64,000 nt of DNA. Origin: Schistocerca nitens. Its lineage: Eukaryota > Arthropoda > Insecta > Orthoptera > Acrididae. The DNA is taken from NCBI RefSeq assembly GCF_023898315.1, contig NC_064617.1, forward strand, positions 617,325,000 through 617,388,999. The letters are read 5' to 3'. The notes below the pieces were generated by a model, which had not been told where the DNA came from, did no database searches, and was given only the letters and a program-made list of their open reading frames with translations. Shown here piece after piece: positions 10,804 through 20,497 of this stretch (positions are counted from its first letter, which is position 1; every line of letters starts with the position of its first letter). A program made the translations under genes and the position numbers.

Positions 10804-12332
10804 GTTTCGGTTGGTGAACAACTGTCTTCAGATCACTCATGGTAAAGACACTGTGTCTACGTGTACTGTAAACTAGAATGCCATTGTCTGATATTATATC
10901 TCAGTACATGCTCAATAAAGTGCCAAGTTTCAGTATGCTGTTAGGTATACCGACGAAGTTACAGAGTGACATACCGAACCACGCTTAATAAGAAGTATAC
11001 CAGAGCAGAAAATTTACACGTCTTCATTACGCTCTAGCCTACACTGTATGTATGCACAATGTATTTGCCATGAGTGATACGAACGTGGTTGTTTGGCAGC
11101 TGAAACTAGTTCTGTAATGTAATATACTTTTCGAGATTAAGATAACCAAAAATTTTATAACTTTTGAAAAAGTTTTAATCATATGTATGATGGCTTTTCT
11201 CCATCGCCTGACAATGTCAGATCTTACTAATATGGAATTGATTTTGATTTTTGATCATTGTGCTTAATTACGATATTTTTTATTGCATTTACGTAACCGA
11301 AGTACGCCTTTGGACACAGACTATTAGCTTTAAGAATGTGACATACAGCTATTGTCCCAGATCATGATTATTCAAAAATATTTAAAGCTGTGAATCAGTG
11401 ACTCGTTAGAGTTATTTCTGTATCTGTTACTTCAAATATACTCATTGCTCAGTTTTACATATTCCGTATTCTTCTTTCGATAGTTGACCTCTTTAAAGCT
11501 TTTTCAAGTGTCTTAAATGCCTTAGCGAGTATTCCACTGATATGAATGTTCCTCTGATTAAGGCTTTTCAATACAGTCTTCCTTGTCTATTCTTTGTCCA
11601 TTCATGTAAATTTTAATGTTCTTCTACTGCGCCACATTAAAATTGCAGTCTGATTATTTTTCTCCCGTTTTCCATAGATCACGTTTCACATCTGCAAAAT
11701 GTTGTGCTCTAGAAGTACCGTTTGAGATACATTTTCCGCATCAGTATTTGGTTTCATTTGGGCTCTTCTGCTGGAGGATTTTCCTTGCATGCACCAATGC
11801 ATTCCTGGCATCTGGTTTATTTCGAATGTCTAATATCAGCAAGAGAGTAATTGGCGGAGCCCTCTTTCCTGGATTCCGACTGACTGTTTTTGAATCATAG
11901 TGACAGCAATTTTGCAAATATCGACTGAGTGATAGATGATGTCACAGCCAATCGATGGAACAGATATCTCAATAATATGATAGAATCAACTTCCCAATGT
12001 AGTTACTATCGGAAATAATGGCATCTGACCAAGTTTTCAAGGAAGTTGTCCATAGGAAACTTCTTTGTAACTATGTACTTGGGTAGGAACTAGAACATAT
12101 GCAACTATTGAAAAATAACTGGACGCACTAAGCAAGGTACCGAGAATATTCTTCCACGTTCATAGAGTTGCACATTGCACATTCATTTGGTGGGAAATGA
12201 ATAATGGTCGGAGTTTCTTTTATTCCTATTTATCTTCCACTTCCACCCTGTTTAGCCCGCTTTCAGTGTTTATTGTCGGTCATTAAACTATGTACGAAAC
12301 TCTGAAAAAGTTTCTCATGCACACTGAACACC
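10804..12332. other. unassigned AT-rich DNA
   Basis: No supported gene or repeat. A 94-codon open frame at 11616-11900 has no recognisable motif and is probably chance. Confidence 0.55.
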
Positions 12333-12459
12333 TGGCCCACAGCTCGTGGTCTAGTGGTTAGCGTTGCTACTTCTGGATCATGGGACCCCGGGTTCGATTC
12401 CCGGCCGTGTTGGGGATTTTCTCTGCCCTGGGACTGGGTGTTTGCGTTGTCCTCATCAT

Positions 12460-12494
<35 letters not shown>

Positions 12495-12615
12495 TCGTAA
12501 CAATGGCTAAATTGGACTGAGTAAAGAAACTGGACTGTGTGAAAAATTGAGACTTTGTATGGGCACTGACGACCGCGCAGTTGAGCGCCCAACAAAACGA
12601 AACATAATCATCATC
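12333..12615 (+). mobile_element. tRNA-derived SINE with internal (CAT)n
   Basis: A strong tRNA-like head: CTCGTGGTCTAGTGGTTAGC (A box) and GGGTTCGATTCCCGGCC (B box). It is followed by GGGATTTTCTCTGCCC, GGGACTGGGTGTTTGC and a CAT microsatellite (12462-12494) that has expanded inside the body. The end is GACCGCGCAGTTGAGCGCCC. The head resembles a Gln/Glu/His-type tRNA but this was not tested. The family differs from the 6557 SINE. Confidence 0.85.
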
Positions 12616-13739
12616 AAACTGGATATCTGGTGTGTTATGTGCGGCAGTGTGAGGCCTTGCAGCATCTAAGCTGAAGAAGATCCTCGTGGTTTGCGCCGGG
12701 AAAGATCCGCATGAGGCATCGTGAACGAACAAGGCTCGCAGCCTTTCTTGTAAAAACATATGGAATGAACTGTTACATAAAAAGTCCTGAAAGGAAGTTT
12801 TCCGAAAGTAGTTACTGATATGCCTCACAAATAAACGAACATTCAAAGTACTGATTACAACTAATTAATGTCCATTAAAGATGGACACAGCCCCATAACT
12901 ACAGGCGAACGGCTGACAAGCCTTTGCTGACGTCAGCAGGTTTAATTGTCTTTACGTACGTTAGCTGCAGTCCTTATGGGCCCTTTGATGGTGTGATCTG
13001 TAATTGGTCATTAGTATAGGATTGTATTACGTGGCATGAGTGAAAGTTATACGACCTTGTTACCAAATGAAACAGGAATGCGCTTTCTAATGATTACAGC
13101 ACATACTCGTACTATGCAGTAAATGTGAGTCACTGTAGTCACAGATTACTAATTTTTTTGTTTTGTGAGATGCACAAAATTTACACTTATTAACATTTAA
13201 AACAAATCTCTGAACAACTTTGAAATCCTCCGAAGCTTTTTACGGATAATATTGCGTTGTAAACTGACACTATTTGGACGACTTCCGACGTGATCATCTT
13301 TGAGATATAGATACTTAAAAATACTTTGGGTTATTTAAAATTTACCTTTTAAAAATACGATTCTATAATCAGTATTATTGATTTCTCCATTTTAGGCTTA
13401 GTGTAGTTAATTAAAGATAATTTTACACCAACGCCTTTCACTTTTGTTTACAATGCATCTTCTGCGGTCTTTCTGCAAATTTGATACATATGTTAGTACA
13501 TTTTTCGTTGTTTTAGATTAAAAACAGAATTTTTTATGAAGTTCGTGTGCAATTTACTCAAGGTGTTTCTACCTCTTTTTTACATATTCCTCAAAACATT
13601 GTTTCTTCCCTCTTTGATAGCAGAGGCTGATGTCGAAAGAAACTTCGTTACGCTTATAGACTTCGCAGTTTTTGCCTTTTGCACTTTTCCTTACGCTGCA
13701 TTTGCGTTATTTAAACTTCACCTCGCTTTTGGAAATTAA

Positions 13740-13740
<1 letters not shown>
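12616..13740. other. unassigned DNA
   Basis: No recognised feature. Confidence 0.55.
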
Positions 13741-13741
<1 letters not shown>

Positions 13742-13777
<36 letters not shown>

Positions 13778-13793
13778 ATGGGGGGATGGGCAG

Positions 13794-13837
<44 letters not shown>
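13742..13837. repeat. Compound microsatellite (TG)n and (GA)n
   Basis: A TG run (13742-13775) is followed after about 20 bp by a GA run (13795-13837). More TG/TTTG repeats follow near 13868-13893. Confidence 0.95.
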
Positions 13838-14199
13838 TTTGAAGGCCGGGTAGGGTAGTTGGAGAATGTGTGTGTGTGTGTGTTTGTTTGTTTGCGTAAG
13901 CCAGTGTAAATTGGTATGCTCAGCAGAAATGTGAGGGGATTTGAGTCAGGTTCTATTTTTTTTTTTCTTGGGAAGGGGGATTGTGATTATAGGACAGAAA
14001 CTGGGAGTAGATAGTAGTTGTAGATGGAGCCTGTGGTTATGAGTATATTTAATGTTATACTGAGTCGTCAGTCAGTTTGAAGAGTGTGTGGTATCACGTT
14101 GCTCTGATCGTTTATGAGTTGCTTCTTTCCTGTTATAGTTTTATGAATGTGTTAGTTTCCTTGTAAGGTGAGAAAGTGTTTTTTGTTGTTATTGTTGTT

Positions 14200-14419
14200 T
14201 ATCCTTATAATTCCCATGGCTGTGTCTCTGGTCGTAATTTCATGTTGGTGATGCTGTAAGTGGATGTTTTGTCTTGTACTTCTATTCTCTTAAATAATCT
14301 CTGTATCTGGTGTCAAATGTCCTCCTGATTTGACATACGTATCTTCTGTCACACGTATTGCATTTCAGCTGGTATAGATCAGTTTTTCCTATTGTTTTTG
14401 GAAAGTGATGACCTGTTTC
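14200..14419 (-). pseudogene. PLE1 GIY-YIG nuclease remnant
   Basis: The minus-strand translation contains KTDLYQLKCNTCDRRYVC, QIRRTFDTRYRDYL and TKHPLTASPT. These match the CxxC linker and GIY-YIG core of Penelope nucleases, which nick target DNA. It lies beyond the inserted LINE relative to the RT, as expected if the LINE interrupted one continuous PLE. Key residues are degenerate. Confidence 0.65.
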
Positions 14420-15490
14420 TATGTCTTCTTCTTCTTAGCGTTTATTCCGCACCAGCAGGATCCACTTGTTGACACATCTGCCTCCATTTGGGTCTGTCAA
14501 GGGCCTCTTCACAGGTGGCATTAATGAATTCCATATCCTTCATGATACGGTCCATCCGTTGTGTCTTGGGTCTGCCACGAGATCATCGGCCATTTATGTC
14601 CAGGTGCATAACTGTTCTTGCCACCGAGTCTGCTTTACGGCACATGACGTGTCCGTACCATCTTCACCTACTTTTCCGTAGTTTGTCTCAGATAGGTGCA
14701 ACTCCAAGTCGCCGTCGAACGTCGACATTTGTTGCATGATTAAATCGGGTAATTGGAGCATACACATTTCCATCACGTGGAGAGCCTGCTCATGCTTCTT
14801 TGTCGTTCGCCAACACTCTGACTCTAAGGTGCAACTGGGCATACTGTAGTCTTATAAACCTTTGACTTAAGGCGTAAAGGCATACAAGGATCACACAGGA
14901 CACCAGTCACCTGGCGGCATTTCATCCCAGTTGTGTAAACACAAGCACGGATATCCGGTAGACTTTCAGCATCACTGCATATGAGTGAACCAAGATATTT
15001 GAATTGCTCCACTTTCTTGAAACCTTCACTACCGACTTTGGTGGCCCCATAGGCTTGAATGTCACACTCCACGTATTCTGTCTTCTACATATTCAGTCGG
15101 AGGCCAAATTTAGCAAGTCGTTTATTCCAATGCTGCATCTGCTCCTGGAGGTCTTCACGGTGCTCGCTTGCCAGTAAAACATTGTCAGCACGTAGGAGTG
15201 ATTAAGGATAGGGTGGCTGTAGGTCGTATGTCATGCTGTCCATACAGAGGATAAACAGTAGAAGTGACAGTGCTGAACAGTGATGCACTCTCCGACAGTG
15301 CTAGTGAAAGGGAGTGATGCACATCGGACATTGCTGGAGACATTTCGATACAGCAGTTGGAGCATTTGGACGTAGGCTTCAGGGACATTGTGAGATCGTA
15401 ATCCATGCCAGATAAGCTGACGTGGGACACGGCCGAAGGCCTTTTCCAGATCGAGGAATGACATATGAATATCCTTGTTCCTCTCAAGGT
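14420..15490 (-). mobile_element. 5'-truncated LINE nested in PLE1
   Basis: Minus-strand frames show FLDLEKAFGRVPRQLIWHG and VPEAYVQMLQLLYRNV (RT, 15231-15464), then VEQFKYLGSLICSDAE (14824-15072) and ECWRTTKKHEQALHVMEMCM (14594-14842). It is RTE-like but a different subfamily from the other copies here. On the plus strand the 3' end is a TCTTCTTCTTCTT run at 14428, i.e. an (AAG)n tail. The frame is broken. Confidence 0.82.
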
Positions 15491-16236
15491 GGTTTTTGAA
15501 AATGTTAGTATTCTGTGTTTATTTGTGGTTGTATATAATTGTGTACGATCTTTTGTTTTCTGTTTCTTTCTTATTTTGTGTTTTTTCCTCACTTGTATTT
15601 TGTGTGTTTATTTGTATGGAATTCTGTCCTTGTGTTGGTGACAGCTGCGTGTTTGCTCTTTTCTGTTTCTTGATTTTATTGTTCATCTTTGTAACTAAAT
15701 TTTCTTTGTATCCCTTGTTTGTAACTATTTGAATTATGGTATGCATTTCATTTAATAGTTTCCTGCGTCTAATGGTACTGTGCTTAGATTGTGGAGCACG
15801 AATGTAAGTGTTGCCTGCTTTTGAGAATTCGGGTGTTGTGATGTCTCTTGGATAATTGTGTCCGCCGTTGTCGGTTTTCCGTATATGTGAAATGTGTGTT
15901 AGTTCGTTTGCATCTTTATGGTGATGTTCAAGAAATTTAACTGCAAAATTTGCTCTTTTCTATAGTAAAATGTATGTTATAATGAACAGAATTTATGTCT
16001 GTGTGTAACTGGTCAATTTTACTGCTTGGTTCACCTATCAGGCACAAGATGTCATCCATATATCTAATCCATTATAGGATGTTGTTCTTATTTGGCAGTA
16101 TTTTGTTTAATATCACCTGTTCTACAGGGTTCATAAATATGTTTCCCGTGGTTCCCAGCACTTGGGATACCATTGGTAATACTTCATTTCGTAAATAGCA
16201 TTCATTATTGAACTGGGAATAGCTCTGTTCTGTTAA
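15491..16236 (-). pseudogene. PLE1 reverse transcriptase, palm and linker
   Basis: Downstream of the Tc1 insertion the RT resumes with FNNECYLRNEVLPMVSQV, GNIFMNPVEQVILNKILPNK, a stop (TAA at the NIL*W junction near 16070), then WIRYMDDILCLIGEPSSKID. The YMDD catalytic pair is intact. Further minus-strand codons give an Asn/Thr/Lys-rich linker, as in other PLEs between RT and the nuclease. Stops and frame changes make it non-functional. Confidence 0.78.
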
Positions 16237-17662
16237 TACACTCCTGGAAATGGAAAAAAGAACACATTGACACCGGTGTGTCAGACCCACCATACTTGCT
16301 CCGGACACTGCGAGAGGGCTGTACAAGCAATGTTCACACGCACGGCACAGCGGACACACCAGGACCCGCGGTGTTGGCCGTCGAATGGCGCTAGCTGCGC
16401 AGCATTTGTGCACCGCCGCCGTCAGTGTCAGCCAGTTTGCCGTGGCATACGGAGCTCCATCGCAGTCTTTAACACTGGTAGCATGCCGCGACAGCGTGGA
16501 CGTGAACCGTATGTGCAGTTGACGGACCTTGAGCGAGGGCGTATAGTGGGCATGCGGGAGGCCGGGTGGACGTACCGCCGAATTGCTCAACACGTGGGGC
16601 GTGAGGTCTCCACAGTACATCGATGTTGTCGCCAGTGGTCGGCGGAAGGTGCACGTGCCCGTCGACCTGGGACCGGACCGCAGCGACACGCGGATGCACG
16701 CCAAGACCGTAGGATCCTACGCAGTGCCGTAGGGGACCGCACCGCCACTTCCCAGCAAATTAGGGACACTGTTGCTCCTGGGGTACCGGCGAGGACCATT
16801 CGCAACCGTCTCCATGAAGCTGGGCTACGGTCCCGCACACCGTTAGGCCGTCTTCCGCTCACGCCCCAACATCGTGCAGCCAGCCTCCAGTGGTGTCGCG
16901 ACAGGCGTGAATGGAGGGACGAATGGAGACGTGTCGTCTTCAGCGATGAGAGTCGCTTCTGCCTTGGTGCCAATGATGGTCGTATGCGTGTTTGGCGCCG
17001 TGCAGGTGAGCGCCACAATCAGGACTGCATACGACCGAGGCACACAGGGCCAACACCCGGCATCATGGTGTGGGGAGCGATCTCCTACACTGGCCGTACA
17101 CCACTGGTGATCGTCGAGGGGACACTGAATAGTACACGGTACATCCAAACCGTCATCGAACCCATCGTTCTACCATTCCTAGACCGGCAAGAGAACTTGC
17201 TGTTCCAACAGGACAATGCACGTCCGCATGTATCCCGTGCCACCCAACGTGCTGTAGAAGGTGTAAGTCAACTACCCTGGCCAGCAAGATCTCCGGATCT
17301 GTCCCCCATTGAGCATGTTTGGGACTGGATGAAGCGTCGTCTCACGCGGTCTGCACGTCCAGCACGAACGCTGGTCCAACTGAGGCGCCAGGTGGAAATG
17401 GCATGGCAAGCCGTTCCACAGGACAACATCCAGCATCTCTACGATCGTCTCCATGGGAGAATAGCAGCCTGCATTGCTGCGAAAGGTGGATATACACTGT
17501 ACTAGTGCCGACATTGTGCATGCTCTGTTGCCTGTGTCTATGTGCCTGTGATTCTGTCAGTGTGATCATGTGATGTATCTGACCCCAGGAATGTGTCAAT
17601 AAAGTTTCCCCTTCCTGGGACAATGAATTCACGGTGTTCTTATTTCAATTTCCAGGAGTGTA
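16237..17662 (+). mobile_element. Tc1-like transposon with intact transposase frame
   Basis: The element starts TACACTCCTGGAAATGG (16237) and ends CCAGGAGTGTA (17662), with TA at each end. The terminal inverted repeats match for about 30 bp. The right one then has an extra block (about 35 bp, GTGAATTCATTGTCCC region) that the left lacks, after which similarity resumes (ATTGACAC). It carries one uninterrupted transposase gene and is inserted in the RT of PLE1. Inside the 3' terminal region is a polyadenylation-like AATAAA at 17599. This is the least decayed element in the window. Confidence 0.95.
16483..17505 (+). CDS. Tc1/mariner-superfamily transposase, 340 aa, DD32E spacing
   Basis: The start is taken at MPRQRGREPYV, because upstream codons (open from 16267) show no similarity. 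An N-terminal helix-turn-helix (LTDLERGRIVGMREAGW, residues 13-29; second helix near 100-112) is followed by the DDE catalytic fold: Asp155 in VVFSDESRF, Asp244 in FQQDNARPH and Glu277 in SPDLSPIEHVWD. That leaves 32 residues between the last two, where canonical Tc1 has 34. The protein ends at GGYTLY* with no stop or frameshift. It would cut and paste its own element at TA dinucleotides in the nucleus. Whether it is expressed cannot be seen from sequence. Confidence 0.93.
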   Translation: MPRQRGREPYVQLTDLERGRIVGMREAGWTYRRIAQHVGREVSTVHRCCRQWSAEGARARRPGTGPQRHADARQDRRILRSAVGDRTATSQQIRDTVAPGVPARTIRNRLHEAGLRSRTPLGRLPLTPQHRAASLQWCRDRREWRDEWRRVVFSDESRFCLGANDGRMRVWRRAGERHNQDCIRPRHTGPTPGIMVWGAISYTGRTPLVIVEGTLNSTRYIQTVIEPIVLPFLDRQENLLFQQDNARPHVSRATQRAVEGVSQLPWPARSPDLSPIEHVWDWMKRRLTRSARPARTLVQLRRQVEMAWQAVPQDNIQHLYDRLHGRIAACIAAKGGYTLY

Positions 17663-17862
17663 GTTCTAGCAGTTTGCCTATTTCTCTGATGTATTAATGT
17701 GATAATGTACTGTGTCTCTTACGATTTTGTTCTATAACGTTTATTGTTTCAGTTACTAGCGTATTGGAATATGTATTCTCTACATCAAAAGACAGGAACG
17801 TGGCAGTGTCTGGAACCTGTATGTATTTTGTGTACTGTATCAATCCGTGAAAATCAACTCGC

Positions 17863-18225
17863 AGCCGCCCCCTTCTTTCTTCCTTCTTCCCAAAATGCAC
17901 TTTCGTCTTCCAGCAGTAACTTACCAAATTACCACAAATTGACCAGAACTTAGTTCCGTATCTACCGCGTATTATTGGCATGTATTATCGAAATGGACAG
18001 AGACCGCGAAATGTGACCAAGTGTTCATCCACAGTCATGCACCATCCTGCAATGTAGGTATCCCTCGGGTAGTTTCTCACATCTCTGACCGGTTTGTCAC
18101 TCCAATGTTCATGCCACAATGTTGCATTGTCAAAGCACAACACCCTCAGAATAGCATGGAAGCGGCTGTGAGACATAATTTCACTTAACAGTGTGTGGCC
18201 ATTTTCAACACTCCAAAGTTAACTT
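17863..18225 (-). pseudogene. piggyBac-type transposase fragment
   Basis: The minus-strand translation starts LWSVENGHTLLSEIMSHSRF, then HAILRVLCFDNA, MTVDEHLVTFRGLCPFR, an in-frame TAA, and YMPIIRGRYGTKFW. These match consecutive parts of the DDE domain of piggyBac/PGBD transposases, where Gln normally sits at the stop. Similarity fades past CWKTKVHFGKK, where Penelope sequence begins. Only about 120 codons of a protein usually near 600 residues survive. Confidence 0.8.
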
Positions 18226-18789
18226 ATATCTTTATTTCTTGACTCGCAAACACTTGGAAGAATCAGAACACCACAAAACGTTTTCAAATCATGCAAATCT
18301 TGTAAACGATTCGTCCTTCGTTATTGGTCCACATACACAATACATACACATACACAATACATGAAAGAACAACGGAAAACAAGATTCTTCATTATCATAG
18401 TTCGTAATCGAATACCTTGTAGGTAGCCACTCCTCTTTCGATACAGCCTTTTTCCTCCATCTATTAGAAATTCAAACATGAGTGGCTGAAGCCCTTACTT
18501 AAATCCCATTACGAGATAACAATAACTGACATTCAACAGAATTTTCATTAAATTGTCTTTCTTCATAAAGGGAGTCTTCAGGAACACCATTGTTCTCTTC
18601 GTGTTGTTCTGAGTTTTCAGCCACATCTACGTCGGTAGTGTGTCACTGGGCATCCTGGTGGCATTCATTGCACAGCATCCATCAGCACTTTTTTATCGTC
18701 GCATCCAGTCACGTGCCATTCTCGGAATCCTGCCATTAGCATCAACACTTTTTATCATCAAAGTCACCTGTGCCGCATCTCCCCACTAG
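18226..18789. other. unassigned DNA upstream of a LINE
   Basis: Two imperfect copies of a segment (GCATC(A/C)A/GCACTTTTTATC... near 18679 and 18738) might be 5'-UTR repeats of the downstream LINE. Otherwise nothing is recognised. Confidence 0.4.
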
Positions 18790-19008
18790 CTGCGCATGTG
18801 CCCCATGTTACCACTCAGCCACCAGTTCCGCTTGGGACGCGACAGCGACCGGACGTGTCGGTACTTCCGCGTAGTCGTAGCGCCGCAAGCCGTGTTTATA
18901 GAAATTCTTGGATTGTGACCTGTGATATTCTCAGTGCTTCTTCGCTACCGTCGTACACAAGCTTCTTAATTCACTCACAGCGGTCCCGACCGCTCATATA
19001 GTGCAGTT

Positions 19009-20484
19009 ATGGCTCCCAGTGCACCTCGTAAGAATACCCTGTGTTTTGCATTTGAGAAATCTTCCAGGAATGTGCAACCGAGTTCTCTAGAAATCCATGA
19101 CTGGACAGTAGATATTATTGGCATCACCTCCGATCAGAGCCACACAGCAAATTATGACATGGCGGAATACTGTTTCTTTGTGAAGTTTTTAGACCAGATA
19201 CAACTGGAGAAAATTTTGGTGAATACAGGTGGGAAAGCAGAGTTCCGACATCGTGATCAGTCGGTGAGTACAGTTTCAATAACTAACGCTGACATTGAGT
19301 ATAAACAAGTGCGAGTGTTCAATTTGCCACCTGAGGTTGAGAGTTGTTTTCTTAGAGATGTCCTCGCCAAATACGGTGACATACGACGGATTAGAAACGA
19401 AAAATGGTCGAGCCGTCACAAACTCCAATGTTATAGTGAGGTTCGCTCAGTTGACATGGCTATTAAAGTCATTATCCCATCCTATATAATGGTTTGTGGT
19501 TATAATGCTCATGTCATTTACGAGGGACAAGTAGGCACTTGTTTTATCTGTAACACGAGTGGCCATTTACGAGAGGATTGGCCACGGCGCATAGTCGTAC
19601 TCGAAACAATCTGCAACAACGACAGAGATTAACATTGGCTGATGTCCTAACTCAAAATCAGTCGCCTTCTGTGACTGACTCCCAACAGAGTGCATCTGTG
19701 TCAGAGGAAAACGATCTCGGTAACGGCACCTTCCCACCCTTGCTTCAAAACCCGTGGCCAGTGACCCTTTAGCCACCGGTGTTGCACTATCTGTCGGTAA
19801 CAAACGGCGACGCACTAGTGACGGTAGTGCTTCCGGCGATCAGGTAGTAAAAAATCAAACCGATGTCGCGGAGCCACGGGCCTCCACACAGGACACGCAT
19901 GTGTCGGATGGCTCAGTTACGACCCGCCAAATTCCCCATTCAACCGCCCGACGCAGAAACTGTCAATACGAGTGCAGCCGAGTGTTTACAGCAATCCGTT
20001 CAGATGCCGTTTGCCGACTCGCCGCAGGTGGCCAACACACAAGAGGCGGCAGTCAGTCAACTGCAACTCGTAAAGAAGATGAAGCACGCGGCGTAGAGCA
20101 TTACATAAACAGCCGCCACCTCGAAACTGCTTCCAAACAACACGAGGACCCGGACAGCTGTATACAAACATCCAGTGGGGCTCCAAACAAACACAGTGAG
20201 CCCACTGAAGCCGCGTCTAAGCCGCGTCTTCGGACTTGCCGTTACCCGTTCCGAAGCAAGGACTTTCACATACTGCTTACAGCCATGACTCGCCGACTCC
20301 GCCGTCTCCAATGACACTTCGGACGACTTTGCGACGGCAAAATAAAGTTAAACCAAAGGACTCCGTGGCTGGAAGTAACTCAAAAAGTAAAGTCAGAGCA
20401 AAAACTGGTACAAAACCTGCGGATGTAGGTTCGAAGTCCGACGGTGAGATGGACTGGGCTTCCTACGCTTCCCGTCACCCATAA
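19009..20484 (+). pseudogene. LINE ORF1 (nucleic-acid-binding protein)
   Basis: It starts MAPSAPRKNTLCFAFEKS. The first 207 codons include a region like a gag-type RNA-binding domain (VRVFNLPPEVESCFLRDVL, resembling an RRM). A zinc knuckle follows, CFICNTSGHLREDW, in which the last ligand is Trp instead of the expected Cys. The frame then shifts (19578-19772, then 19754-20314, then 20236-20484) through a low-complexity, Ser/Thr/Arg-rich tail ending SDGEMDWASYASRHP*. ORF1 proteins package LINE RNA. This one is broken by at least three shifts. Confidence 0.75.
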
Positions 20485-20497
20485 GTCTCGGACGATC

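Larger units (their letters stand above)
13960..17862 (-). mobile_element. Penelope-like retroelement PLE1, twice interrupted
   Basis: Minus-strand pieces in order encode the RT palm A box (FLSFDVENTYSNT, about 17790), the LPM and GTTGNIFMN region (about 16150), the catalytic RYMDDIL (16051-16062), a charged linker (15519-15746) and a cysteine-bearing GIY-YIG-type region (DLYQLKCNTCDRRYVC, about 14350). This RT then GIY-YIG order is diagnostic of Penelope-like elements. A Tc1 (16237-17662) and a LINE (about 14420-15490) split it. The 5' end abuts a piggyBac fossil at about 17862. The 3' end is approximate. Confidence 0.8.

Noticed and set aside
12333..12420. A functional tRNA gene
   Set aside because: A and B boxes are present, but the sequence continues into a SINE body and does not close an acceptor stem.
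12367..12846. 159-codon minus frame with Asp run
   Set aside because: The Asp run is the complement of (CAT)n in a SINE; the rest has no similarity.
14488..14739. Plus-strand frames opposite the LINE
   Set aside because: Shadows of the minus-strand RT frame.
16072..16704. 210-codon minus frame
   Set aside because: It joins Tc1 antisense codons to Penelope RT codons across the insertion boundary; only its C-terminal part is real RT.
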